Positions 14,919 to 23,180 of a stretch of DNA of 26,573 nt are shown in pieces. Source of the DNA: Candidatus Helarchaeota archaeon. GTDB taxonomy: Archaea; Asgardarchaeota; Lokiarchaeia; Helarchaeales; HEL-GB-A. The stretch's first letter is position 1. Each line of letters opens with the position of its first letter. Made by a program: the position numbers and the translations under genes. The stretch spans positions 1 to 26,573 of the forward strand of contig JABXJT010000066.1 in assembly GCA_013375455.1 (NCBI GenBank). Reading direction: 5' to 3'. The notes below the pieces were generated by a model, which was given only the letters and a program-made list of their open reading frames with translations, had not been told where the DNA came from and did not search any database.

Positions 14919-17900
14919 ATGAGGAAAATGCAAAGAATTACGAAAAATATATTGCTCTTTTTTCTTATTTTATCACCAATTTTCGTGTATGGTTTAATCA
15001 TATCACAGAATGAGATCAAAAATGATAAATCAAACATAATTGATCAAATTGATGATGAGGAAGGGATGAATTTTCATACAGACACGACAATCATATCATT
15101 TGATGGAAAGATAATTGGTATGGGGCTTCCTGCTAATGTTTCTTTGAACTGTAATAAAAGCGGAACTCCATTATCTTTAGATTCAGGCTCGACTTTAGAT
15201 ATTTCAACGCCTAATCCATGGACGATAATATATACCAATATTACTGTGACAGATATCATTCAGGATTTAGATATCGTCATTATGGAAGACTCTATTACTT
15301 CGAATTTGGAAGACATAAAAGACAATGAATATGCGATGCAATTCAATGTGACCAATCACGCGTTATTGGAAAATTTTTCAATTTATGTCCATAATGTTCG
15401 TGAGGATAAGATAAATTCTATAATTACCAAAGTGTATAATGCGACCTCATCTGGTACTGACCCAGAACCTGATAAACTATTGTATAACCAAACCTACTTT
15501 AACTTAGGAGCTAATTCAGACGACCAATGGCTTAATTTCACATTTTCATCAGCTGTCGAGTTAGATCCTTCAGGTACCTATAACAATGCATTTTTCATTA
15601 GCCTCTTAGTATCTGTTGGAGGCGGGGGATACTTTGAGTGGGGGTATGAATTAGATAGTGGAGGAGATGATGGAGCCGCTTATAGCCCTACTTGGGTATT
15701 AGAATCATGGGATTTCAATCTAAAAGTAGGATTAATAAATATTTCAAGGCATCCATCCGAGATCGATTTGGAAATCAATGGAACCTCGGTGAGTGATAAG
15801 AATGAAAGTGATGGGGAGTGGATTTCAACTGTCATATATTCTGATATAAGTGGTTTAGTATCTTTTGAATTTTCTGCAAATATTTCAGCTCATTTTATGG
15901 CAGAATGGTTCGTTTCTTACCAACTTACAGCCGATCAAGATGTAAATACATATTTCGAGGGATTCGATAACGATGTGATTATTTATTGGAATGCTACTTA
16001 TGGAGCCACGTTCATTACGGACTCATTTGATAAACAATTAGATTTCGATCTTCCTATATGGAAATCAGTGATGAATGTACGGAAAAACGAGAGCATCCAT
16101 GCTCAATGGAATTCAATTATTGTAGGTTCAATAAGAAGAATTACGATTAGTAATGCTGAGAATGCTTTATGGACAATTCAATGCAATGATACGAACTATG
16201 TAGAAAAAGTGTATGCAAAACGATCAGGGGTTATTGTTTCAGAAGTTAACGGCACGGACACAATCGATATTTTTGGAAATTTAACAGAGATAATGACAAG
16301 TGGAGATGCGAATTTAACGATTTTTCCTTCGGGGGCAAATTACAACGATACCGAAGGAGAGGGAATCACAAATAATAAAACCATAAAATTCAGTCCTGCT
16401 TGGGAACTCATGAATACCTCGACTGCCTCATACACGCAGGCAAGACTACAAATTAGTTGGTTCAATGGAACAGCTGCAGGTATAAATACGACGACCTTAA
16501 CGGTGAAAAACATACCTACCAAGTTAACATATCTAAATCACACGACCGGCATCCAATCTGGAGAATCGATCTTTGCCTATGTAAATTTCTCCAATGATTA
16601 CACGGGCGAGGGGCTGGCAGGCGCCGATCTATTAGTGAAAAATAGTACTGACAATACAACATGGCCGGCTCCATTCTCAATAATCGACGATTATTTGAAT
16701 GGTACCTACAAAATCGAGATCTTATCATTAGGGGTCGGAAGCGGGGTACATTACTTTTCAATCAACTTATCAAAGCCTATATATCTCTCCAGTGAGGTTT
16801 CAGATCTCAGTGTGACGATTGGGGGTGGTATATCTAATGTGAGCGTAACGGCTCCGAATTGTATTGGATTAGATCCCATTAATCAATCATACGCTCTAGC
16901 AAATCCAGCCCCATACCATAATTCTACCGTGAGGGTAACTATCTACTATTTTGATGATCTGACTCTTGCACCTCTAAGTAATGGAATAATAACGCCATCG
17001 TGGATTGGAGGTGGTCCAGCAGTTGCTTGGGTTAATGCCTTTTTTGGGTATTACAACATCACAATTGATGTCACGGGATTTCGCGCAGGCACCAATCATA
17101 CTTTAAGAATTTCCATTCAAGAGGCAGGATATGTTGCGGCTGAGCTTAATATCATTGTTCCAATAAGGAAATTACCAACAGTAATTGAGCCATTTGAATC
17201 CTCCTACGCGAAATATTTAGAGGAGACGTTTATTGTCTACGCAGTTTTTAAGGATATTTTTAATGATCAGTCAATTCCCTCCATTTATGAGTTAAATGGA
17301 AATTTCACCATTCGGATTGGGAACCTTGTGGATAATATGACTTTGCTTATATCAGGTATGGGAATATATTTATATGAACTCACATTATCTACGCTCGGGC
17401 TTGAAGAAGGAAATACCTACAATATCACACTATTCGCTTTTTCAAGTGAACACGAGTCTGCCTTAATTAATGTATCATTGTATATCATTCCAAAGGCATC
17501 AGTGAATTTGAATCTAATTGGCGTGCCAGTATATGTTCTTGCAGGAACTCAAATTAGAATCTTTGCAAATCTTACACTAGTAGATGGAACGCCAATTTAC
17601 AGTACTCCTCTTACTTTCACAATTCATTATGAATTCGGGAATACGTCACAAGAATTCTTTAATGTCTACTTAACAAATAGCTCTGGAATGGCAGAATCCG
17701 TCATTGATGTAAATCCAGATATGGATTCGATCCAAATAATGGTCGAATATCAAGGGAATGTAACTGTTCAAAATCGAACCACTATTAGCACAGTTGTTCC
17801 CATTATCATCTTAAACAGTTCTTTGACACTAAGCCAGCTACCCAATGAAATAATGGAAGGTGAAACATTAGAACTCAATGCCACTCTATTGATTAATGGG

Positions 17901-19235
17901 AGCGCTGCAGCTGATAAATTAATCTTTTTTACCTTCAAGTATGAGGGGTCAGATAGAGAAGATGTAAGAACAGCGGGGACTGATGCAACAGGGACGGCAA
18001 GTGTTGGCATTAATGTGCCATCGGGCGTAAGTAAAATTTATATATACGCAGAATATAAAGGTGTGAGTTATGTTAATAGTAGTACTATAGAATCTGAGAT
18101 AATTGTAATTTCCATTATGACTTTAGTATGGCGATATTCTCCTATTTGGCTTTCTATTATCGCTTTTATAGCTGGAATTACAATGACCTATAAATATGGA
18201 TATAAACGAAGAAAACTTAGGCGATTAAGAGCGATATGGCAAAAATCCGCCAACAAGTTTCGTGATGCCGCGAATTTAAATTTCTTAATGGTTGTTCTAA
18301 AACAAACCGGGGCTTCAATTTATAATTACTCATTCAAAGGCCAAGAACTTGATTATGCCTTGGCGAGCGGTTTTCTAGCAGCAATTTCAACATTTCAAGG
18401 GGAATTATTGAAATTGGATGAAAAAGGAGCCTTAGAAACAGAAGAATGGGAAATAAATTATCATAAATTCAAAATTTACGGCGTTAGTCGGGAATTAGTG
18501 CAATTAGTATTAATTTTAGATGATTCACCTTCAGAAGAGATGAAAATGGCATTGTTAAATTTTGGAAGAGATGTAGAATTAGTATATACTGCTGAATTCA
18601 AGAAATTTAGGGGTAATGTTAAAGTATTTAAACCAATAGATTCAGTTGTACGGAAATATTTCGATGCTGAATTAGTTTTCCCATATGTTATTGCAGAAAT
18701 TTCAAAAAAAGAATATAATCAATTATCTCCGTTAGAACGTAAATTATACGGATTAGGGCGTTCTTTTTGTAAAGAACAGGGATACTTTTACTTCACAACA
18801 TTATTAGAAAGTGCACTAATGATCTCAAAATTAGAAAGGAATCAAATTTTGGACAGTGTTTATAATTTGATAGAGAAAAAACTTTTTAAAGCCATAACAG
18901 TCGAAGATATACAAAAAACTCTTAAAATTAAACCTGAAAGTTTGGAACAGCCACCTCCTCGAACTCCTAAAAGTTTGAAGCAGCCACCTCCTCGAACTCC
19001 TGAAAGTTTGGAGCAGACTCATCCCGAAACTCATAAAATATTAGTTGAAACACTTCAAAAACTTCTACGAAATGCCAAAACGGCTGAGGAAAAGAATTAT
19101 CTTTCAATGGCCATTGACCAATATCAGAGGACAATCCCAATTCTCGAAGAAATGAATCGAAATGATCAAATAATTGAGATCTCAAAAAGGATAGAGGCTT
19201 TAAGGGAGAAACAAACTGAAGAAATTGAAAAATAA
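14919..19235 (+). CDS. Giant single-pass membrane protein 2 (tandem paralog) with Pro-rich repeats and TPR-like tail
   Basis: 1438 aa from ATG 14919 (MRKMQRITKN); TTG 14892 would add nine residues that the paralog lacks. It is collinear with receptor 1 throughout: signal/anchor (ILLFFLILSPIFVYGLII), jelly-roll-like domain (YAMQFNVTN to WDFNLKVGL), the strongly conserved NVSVTAPNC and YALANPAPYHN block, Ig-like domains, then a transmembrane helix near 1072-1094 followed by YKRRKLRRLR. The cytoplasmic longin/roadblock-like domain (about 1115-1245: GASIYNYSFKGQELDYALA, SGFLAAISTFQGEL) and the winged-helix-like part are also shared. Unique to this copy is a tail of about 100 residues: three 11-residue repeats (PESLEQPPPRT) and a helical segment (LSMAIDQYQRTIPILEEM) that resembles one TPR hairpin. 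It is followed 23 bases later by the small membrane protein. It is likely a receptor or adhesin signalling to the interior. Confidence 0.88.
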   Translation: MRKMQRITKNILLFFLILSPIFVYGLIISQNEIKNDKSNIIDQIDDEEGMNFHTDTTIISFDGKIIGMGLPANVSLNCNKSGTPLSLDSGSTLDISTPNPWTIIYTNITVTDIIQDLDIVIMEDSITSNLEDIKDNEYAMQFNVTNHALLENFSIYVHNVREDKINSIITKVYNATSSGTDPEPDKLLYNQTYFNLGANSDDQWLNFTFSSAVELDPSGTYNNAFFISLLVSVGGGGYFEWGYELDSGGDDGAAYSPTWVLESWDFNLKVGLINISRHPSEIDLEINGTSVSDKNESDGEWISTVIYSDISGLVSFEFSANISAHFMAEWFVSYQLTADQDVNTYFEGFDNDVIIYWNATYGATFITDSFDKQLDFDLPIWKSVMNVRKNESIHAQWNSIIVGSIRRITISNAENALWTIQCNDTNYVEKVYAKRSGVIVSEVNGTDTIDIFGNLTEIMTSGDANLTIFPSGANYNDTEGEGITNNKTIKFSPAWELMNTSTASYTQARLQISWFNGTAAGINTTTLTVKNIPTKLTYLNHTTGIQSGESIFAYVNFSNDYTGEGLAGADLLVKNSTDNTTWPAPFSIIDDYLNGTYKIEILSLGVGSGVHYFSINLSKPIYLSSEVSDLSVTIGGGISNVSVTAPNCIGLDPINQSYALANPAPYHNSTVRVTIYYFDDLTLAPLSNGIITPSWIGGGPAVAWVNAFFGYYNITIDVTGFRAGTNHTLRISIQEAGYVAAELNIIVPIRKLPTVIEPFESSYAKYLEETFIVYAVFKDIFNDQSIPSIYELNGNFTIRIGNLVDNMTLLISGMGIYLYELTLSTLGLEEGNTYNITLFAFSSEHESALINVSLYIIPKASVNLNLIGVPVYVLAGTQIRIFANLTLVDGTPIYSTPLTFTIHYEFGNTSQEFFNVYLTNSSGMAESVIDVNPDMDSIQIMVEYQGNVTVQNRTTISTVVPIIILNSSLTLSQLPNEIMEGETLELNATLLINGSAAADKLIFFTFKYEGSDREDVRTAGTDATGTASVGINVPSGVSKIYIYAEYKGVSYVNSSTIESEIIVISIMTLVWRYSPIWLSIIAFIAGITMTYKYGYKRRKLRRLRAIWQKSANKFRDAANLNFLMVVLKQTGASIYNYSFKGQELDYALASGFLAAISTFQGELLKLDEKGALETEEWEINYHKFKIYGVSRELVQLVLILDDSPSEEMKMALLNFGRDVELVYTAEFKKFRGNVKVFKPIDSVVRKYFDAELVFPYVIAEISKKEYNQLSPLERKLYGLGRSFCKEQGYFYFTTLLESALMISKLERNQILDSVYNLIEKKLFKAITVEDIQKTLKIKPESLEQPPPRTPKSLKQPPPRTPESLEQTHPETHKILVETLQKLLRNAKTAEEKNYLSMAIDQYQRTIPILEEMNRNDQIIEISKRIEALREKQTEEIEK
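18933..19031 (+). repeat. Three in-frame 33-base repeats encoding an 11-residue Pro-rich unit
   Basis: Units at 18933-18965, 18966-18998 and 18999-19031. The first two differ by only two bases and encode P-(E/K)-S-L-(E/K)-Q-P-P-P-R-T. The third is diverged at its end (QTHPET). They link the cytoplasmic domain of receptor 2 to its helical tail and are absent from receptor 1, which suggests a recent expansion by slippage or unequal exchange. Confidence 0.9.
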
Positions 19236-19247
19236 CTTCAGAAGGCT

Positions 19248-19254
19248 AGGGAGG
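19248..19254 (+). promoter_or_regulatory. Ribosome-binding site deciding the GTG start at 19259
   Basis: AGGGAGG lies 4 bases before GTG 19259 and is one of the strongest Shine-Dalgarno matches in the window. It supports the GTG as the real start of the small membrane protein. Confidence 0.6.
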
Positions 19255-19258
19255 AATA

Positions 19259-19576
19259 GTGAAAAGTTTGGAAGGAAGTAAAAAATATACTTTCGCTCAG
19301 TTACTTTATCCTCTTATTCTTTTTACATCTACAATTACAGTATTTATTTTAAATATAGCTGGAGTTTGGCAATTCGATGCTTTCGACACGATCATCATCG
19401 GGTGGGGAATTGGATTTATAGTAGTAATCATTCTCCATCCCCGTCTCCTAAATAAAATCTTTCATTTCCCTCCAAGCCGTCTTCAAGGCTTATACCTGGT
19501 CAGGAGATATATTGTTATTTTGACAGCAGTCGTTATATTGAGCATACATTTAATGAAAGTTTTTGTTGTAAACTAA
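19259..19576 (+). CDS. Small three-TM membrane protein, unknown function
   Basis: 105 aa, GTG start with a strong ribosome-binding site. Three hydrophobic segments: about 12-36 (FAQLLYPLILFTSTITVF), 44-60 (TIIIGWGIGFIVVIILH) and 84-103 (YIVILTAVVILSIHLMKVF). A positively charged loop (PRLLNKIFHFPPSRLQ) lies between the second and third. I do not recognise a family. It follows receptor 2 by 23 bases on the same strand. A remnant of a homologous gene follows receptor 1, so the pairing with the receptor is old. A role as a membrane partner, assembly factor or transmembrane coupling subunit of the receptor is an inference from this pairing only. Confidence 0.75.
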   Translation: MKSLEGSKKYTFAQLLYPLILFTSTITVFILNIAGVWQFDAFDTIIIGWGIGFIVVIILHPRLLNKIFHFPPSRLQGLYLVRRYIVILTAVVILSIHLMKVFVVN

Positions 19577-19648
19577 ATAGGAACGGTTCATAATTCCGTT
19601 TTCAAAAAATATTTGGGGATATATCATTTCTTATTAAATGGTAATTAA

Positions 19649-19666
19649 TCATTCAGAAAAGAATGA
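19649..19666 (-). terminator. Hairpin just after the eight-gene minus-strand run
   Basis: TCATTC (19649-19654) and GAATGA (19661-19666) form a perfect 6-base inverted repeat with a six-base loop, starting 3 bases after the minus-strand stop. An AT-rich but not oligo-T stretch follows on the minus strand. A second weak stem AACGG/CCGTT (19582-19600) lies after the plus-strand small protein. Either could separate the two convergent units; the evidence is modest. Confidence 0.35.
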
Positions 19667-19668
19667 GA

Positions 19669-20817
19669 TTAAAAGCTTGCCAGTAGATCAGCCATCATGC
19701 CCATAAATGTCTTATTCCCGATTTTCCTTACGTCTGGAGGAACAATATTTTCGACCTTTTCCAAAGTTATTGCAACTTTCGCGCAATTTGAAGCACAGAG
19801 GCCGCACCCAATGCATTTTGTAGGATCGACCACCATCTTCCCTTCTTCAGGATGAGAGATTGCGTCCATTGGGCACTTTTTTACGCAGATTTCGCATTCA
19901 ACGCAGAGGTCCAAGTTAATTTTGGGTTTATAATTGCTGGGAACCACGGACTTATACCCGTGTTTCTTTACAGGCATCAAAACACCACAATGGCAGGGGC
20001 AACAATTACAGATGAACATGAGATGTTCGCCGCCCTTGGAGTCAGTTGATATGTGGACGAGACCAGCTTTCTCCGTTTTTTTGAGGTACTCGATGGCTTG
20101 CTCTTTATTAAGTGCCGTTCCCCATCCTAAAGTTGCTGCTGCTTGAGCAGCTACCCCCGTGATGAAGCAGCCCATTTCGCTCGGCGCGAGCTCGCAGGGC
20201 TCGCCAGTCATTTCTCCTATCATTCGGCATTGGCACGGAATGGAAGCAAAATATTCATTCTTATTGATTAAATCTTCCACTAATTCATAAGGAAGAACTT
20301 GAGATCGTGCATCTACCGATTCATCAATTTTAATTAATTTCTCCTTGGCCTCGATAGGTAACAATGGGCGGAAAAATTGAAAATTCTTATCAAATATATT
20401 GAGACCTTGCGCGTCAAGTTCGGCCATATGGTTGAAGAGCCATCTGAAAATCTCCGCAGCCTTATGGATGTTCTCTTTTGTATCTTGTTGGGCAGTAAAA
20501 TAGGCCTCGAAAATTCCAGGCGCTAAGGGCTCAAGCCCATACTTTTGTCCAACCTTACTGACTGTTCTCTTTGTAACTGCCTTCTTTAGAATTTTCTTTA
20601 TTGTCTTTTTCTCCATACCAGATTTCTCAACTAACTCGTTCAGAGAAATTCTTTTGTCAGCAGTTGGGAAATATGAGAGGACCTTTATGGTTTCTTCATC
20701 CCAGAAGACTCTCATCATTTCAAAGATTTTCTCGTGTTTCGGGGCGCGTAATGGTCCTAAGGTGAGCTTTTGTCTGACAATATCATAATAATCAAGTTTT
20801 GTCTTTAATTCTGACAT
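19669..20817 (-). CDS. Winged-helix/multi-[4Fe-4S] protein, paralog B
   Basis: 382 aa with the same architecture as the protein at 3800-4954, and the closer of the two locus-B copies to it. Winged-helix-like segment about 40-97 (EETIKVLSYF, SLNELVEKSGM). Cys-rich domain with PCQCRMIG (C195, C197), C208, C217 and CNCCPCHCG (C270-C277). Two ferredoxin motifs CVECEICVKKCP (C305-C315) and CIGCGLCASNC (C335-C345). All cluster ligands are intact. It is the last gene of the minus-strand run, 20 bases after paralog C, and is therefore co-expressed with the URO-D-like gene and the upstream genes. Electron carrier, redox-responsive regulator or cluster-bearing adaptor are the options; the sequence cannot choose. 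Confidence 0.85.
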   Translation of the reverse strand: MSELKTKLDYYDIVRQKLTLGPLRAPKHEKIFEMMRVFWDEETIKVLSYFPTADKRISLNELVEKSGMEKKTIKKILKKAVTKRTVSKVGQKYGLEPLAPGIFEAYFTAQQDTKENIHKAAEIFRWLFNHMAELDAQGLNIFDKNFQFFRPLLPIEAKEKLIKIDESVDARSQVLPYELVEDLINKNEYFASIPCQCRMIGEMTGEPCELAPSEMGCFITGVAAQAAATLGWGTALNKEQAIEYLKKTEKAGLVHISTDSKGGEHLMFICNCCPCHCGVLMPVKKHGYKSVVPSNYKPKINLDLCVECEICVKKCPMDAISHPEEGKMVVDPTKCIGCGLCASNCAKVAITLEKVENIVPPDVRKIGNKTFMGMMADLLASF

Positions 20818-20837
20818 AATTCAAATATCCTTCGTAT

Positions 20838-21986
20838 TTATTGCCCAAGAAGAATCTCTGATACCATATCGCCGAATGTTTTTCCTTTTGCAATTACGTT
20901 TCTTTCTGGAGGGATCTCATCACGTACCCTTTCCATTAAGATGGCGTTCTTCGGGCAATTGCTGGCACAAAGACCGCATCCAATGCAAGAATCATAATTG
21001 ATCTCCATTTTATCATCCGCCTCTGAATACGTAATGACTTCCATCGGACACTTTTTGAGACAAGTTTTGCATCTAACGCAGATTTCGTCGTTACTTTTAG
21101 GGGCAAAATTGCTTTTGTGTTGAGAGAGGGACCCAAATTTTTTGGTTGACCCGATTACTCCACAGTGGCAGGGGCAGCAATTACAAATAAAGAATCTATT
21201 GGAATTGGTATCAAAGGAAGCGTTATGGACTAGCCCTGCTTTCTCTGTCTTTTTTATATATTCGATGGCTTCTTCCTTAGTTAGTGCCCGTCCCATCCCC
21301 AATCTCGCAATGGCCTCAGCTCGTATTCCTGCAAGAAAACATCCATCCTCAGCAGGAACTAGTTTACAAGATTCTGATTCCTCATCTAGTTCGGCAATCA
21401 ACCGGCACTGGCAGGGGATGACAGCAAAGTGTTCATTTCGATTGATTAATTCTTCGACCAATTGATATGGTAGTACCACTGATTGGATATCCACACCTTC
21501 ATCAATTTTAATTAATTTTTCTGAGGTTTCATACGGAAGCAGAGGACTAAATAGTGGTTTGGACACGCTAGAAGTCTGGATTTCATCTCGACCCTCGAAC
21601 AAAAACCGGTATATTTTAGCTGCAGCTTTAAGATTTTCAGGAGTATCCTTCTGCGCGATGAAATACGCTTCAAACACGCCAGGTAGCAGAGTGTGCAATG
21701 AAAAATTCCTGCCAACTTTGGCGATTGTACGCTTCTCTGCCGCTTGCTTTAGGAGTTTCTTAACCTCTTTACGTGGAATTCCAGACTTTTCGGCGATCTC
21801 GTTCGGGGAAATTATTTCACCAGCATCAGGAAAATAGGAAAGTAGTTTAATTGTTTCTTCATCCCAAAAAATCTTCATTAGTTCGGTTATCTTCTCATGT
21901 TTCGGCAACGTGTAATGCCCAAGCGTTAATTTTTGCCTTACAATTTCGTAGTAATCAGTTTCAGCTTTGAGTTTTACTTCAGACAT
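20838..21986 (-). CDS. Winged-helix/multi-[4Fe-4S] protein, paralog C
   Basis: 382 aa and the most diverged of the three paralogs, for example in the linker 130-150 and in DEESESCKLVPAEDGCF. Winged-helix-like part about 42-97 (EETIKLLSYF, SPNEIAEKSGI). Cys-rich domain with PCQCR (C192, C194), C207, C216 and CNCCPCHCG (C268-C275). Two ferredoxin motifs CVRCKTCLKKCP and CIGCGLCASNCP, both complete. ATG 21986 lies 54 bases after the URO-D-like gene. A 12-base palindrome (TGATAATTATCA, 21993-22004) sits just upstream of the ATG and might be a binding site, possibly for one of these winged-helix proteins. It probably forms a pair or hetero-oligomer with paralog B. Confidence 0.85.
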   Translation of the reverse strand: MSEVKLKAETDYYEIVRQKLTLGHYTLPKHEKITELMKIFWDEETIKLLSYFPDAGEIISPNEIAEKSGIPRKEVKKLLKQAAEKRTIAKVGRNFSLHTLLPGVFEAYFIAQKDTPENLKAAAKIYRFLFEGRDEIQTSSVSKPLFSPLLPYETSEKLIKIDEGVDIQSVVLPYQLVEELINRNEHFAVIPCQCRLIAELDEESESCKLVPAEDGCFLAGIRAEAIARLGMGRALTKEEAIEYIKKTEKAGLVHNASFDTNSNRFFICNCCPCHCGVIGSTKKFGSLSQHKSNFAPKSNDEICVRCKTCLKKCPMEVITYSEADDKMEINYDSCIGCGLCASNCPKNAILMERVRDEIPPERNVIAKGKTFGDMVSEILLGQ

Positions 21987-22040
21987 AACATATGATAATT
22001 ATCAAAGGTTTTTTAAAATTAGCTAGAATAAAAGTAAAAC

Positions 22041-23180
22041 TCACTTTCGATAGGTTCCATACTTTTTTCCAGCATCAACAATGGCTTGAATGTTCTCAAA
22101 GGGAGCATCCGAGGCGATTTCACATCCGGATCCGAGAATGTACCCCCCACCTTCACCACAAACCTCGATCAAGTTTTTACAATGATCCATTATTTTTTGC
22201 GGGGTCCCTAACTTTTGTAGCGTGCTATTCACGTTTCCCATTAAACAGAAGCGATCCCCCAATATTTCCTTCGCTTTGAAAATATCAGAATTTTCGAGGT
22301 GAAGGATGTACCGCCCCTTGGGAAGTTCGAGGAAATACTCGAAGAACGGAGTCCAATCCGTATCCATGTGGAAAAGATTAATGTAACCAAGTCTATTATT
22401 CACCGTGACAATTTGTTTCAAATAGGGGAGTACGAGGTCTTCAAAAATTTTGGGGGAGATGAAGGATGCCGAAACGCGTTCGAGACAAACGTATGAATGC
22501 CTGCTGCGACTTTGTGAAAGCTTTTTCAAAAACAGATCGTTAGCAATTAGACCCTTGATCATGAAGTCACACATTTCCTTCATCTTTTCAGGGAACTTGT
22601 GAAGGTATCGAGACCACTTATTGATCCCACATAGGTATGAGAGCGTTTCCAGGGGCGTAATAATCGCCGTGAGAGTATATAAGGGGACTTTCATCTTATT
22701 CTCCCAATAATCCATGAACTTGAGTACTTGAAGGAATTCAATTTGGGTGCGGCGAACTTTTTCAACGGGGAGCGGACGCCATAGCCGGGAAAAGCCCTCT
22801 TCATAAATGAGGTCGAATTCTGAAATGTCTAAAATTGGCTCTTCGAGAAATTGAAGGGACCCACCAATCATGTCAGGCACTTGGAGTGGGCTATAAAAGC
22901 CAGAATGAGCCGCGGGAAATGGTTCAAAATAGGCATAGACTCGACCGATGGGAATGTGCACCATATCCAAGTCGCCACCATGTCGCTTATAGGTGGTTTT
23001 TACGGCATTCATTGCCACTTTAAAATCGCCGAAGACGTATTCTTTGGCCGTGATCCCAGCACAGTTAGCATAGTAGTAATCCATCAGGGGCGCAATGGGT
23101 ACCCGGTCAGGTTCTTTCATCCGCACGGCCGTGTGAAAGCGTTCCATTGAGGTCATTAAATCCTCTTTTATTTTACGCAC
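22041..23180 (-). CDS. URO-D/MtaA-superfamily protein (corrinoid methyltransferase-like)
   Basis: 379 aa from GTG 23180, which overlaps the previous gene by 8 bases. ATG 23156 (MTSMERFHTAVRMKEPDRVP), with GAGGAT 5 bases before it, is at least as likely. The ERFHTAVRMKEPDRVP start, the GNVNST-LQKLGTP region and the C-terminal GYILGSGCEIASDAPFEN are those of the uroporphyrinogen decarboxylase superfamily branch holding MtaA/MtbA/CmuA. In MtaA-type enzymes Zn is bound by HxC plus a distal Cys. Here His271 and Cys353 are kept, but the middle ligand is Asp273 (HMD). No heme genes and no corrinoid protein are nearby, so heme synthesis is unlikely. Methyl transfer or another Zn-assisted reaction is possible. 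It precedes the two Fe-S paralogs. Confidence 0.85.
   Translation of the reverse strand: MRKIKEDLMTSMERFHTAVRMKEPDRVPIAPLMDYYYANCAGITAKEYVFGDFKVAMNAVKTTYKRHGGDLDMVHIPIGRVYAYFEPFPAAHSGFYSPLQVPDMIGGSLQFLEEPILDISEFDLIYEEGFSRLWRPLPVEKVRRTQIEFLQVLKFMDYWENKMKVPLYTLTAIITPLETLSYLCGINKWSRYLHKFPEKMKEMCDFMIKGLIANDLFLKKLSQSRSRHSYVCLERVSASFISPKIFEDLVLPYLKQIVTVNNRLGYINLFHMDTDWTPFFEYFLELPKGRYILHLENSDIFKAKEILGDRFCLMGNVNSTLQKLGTPQKIMDHCKNLIEVCGEGGGYILGSGCEIASDAPFENIQAIVDAGKKYGTYRK

Noticed and set aside
16516..16761. Minus-strand open frames inside the receptor, GRE, oxidase and Fe-S genes
   Set aside because: They lie opposite clearly conserved coding sequence, match no family and lack ribosome-binding sites; they are shadow frames.
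18933..19031. CRISPR-like tandem repeats
   Set aside because: The 33-base units are directly adjacent without spacers, stay in frame and encode a peptide repeat inside receptor 2.
22041..23180. Uroporphyrinogen decarboxylase of heme synthesis
   Set aside because: The C-terminal GSGCEI-type Cys and HMD metal-site pattern are of the MtaA-like branch, and no tetrapyrrole genes are present.
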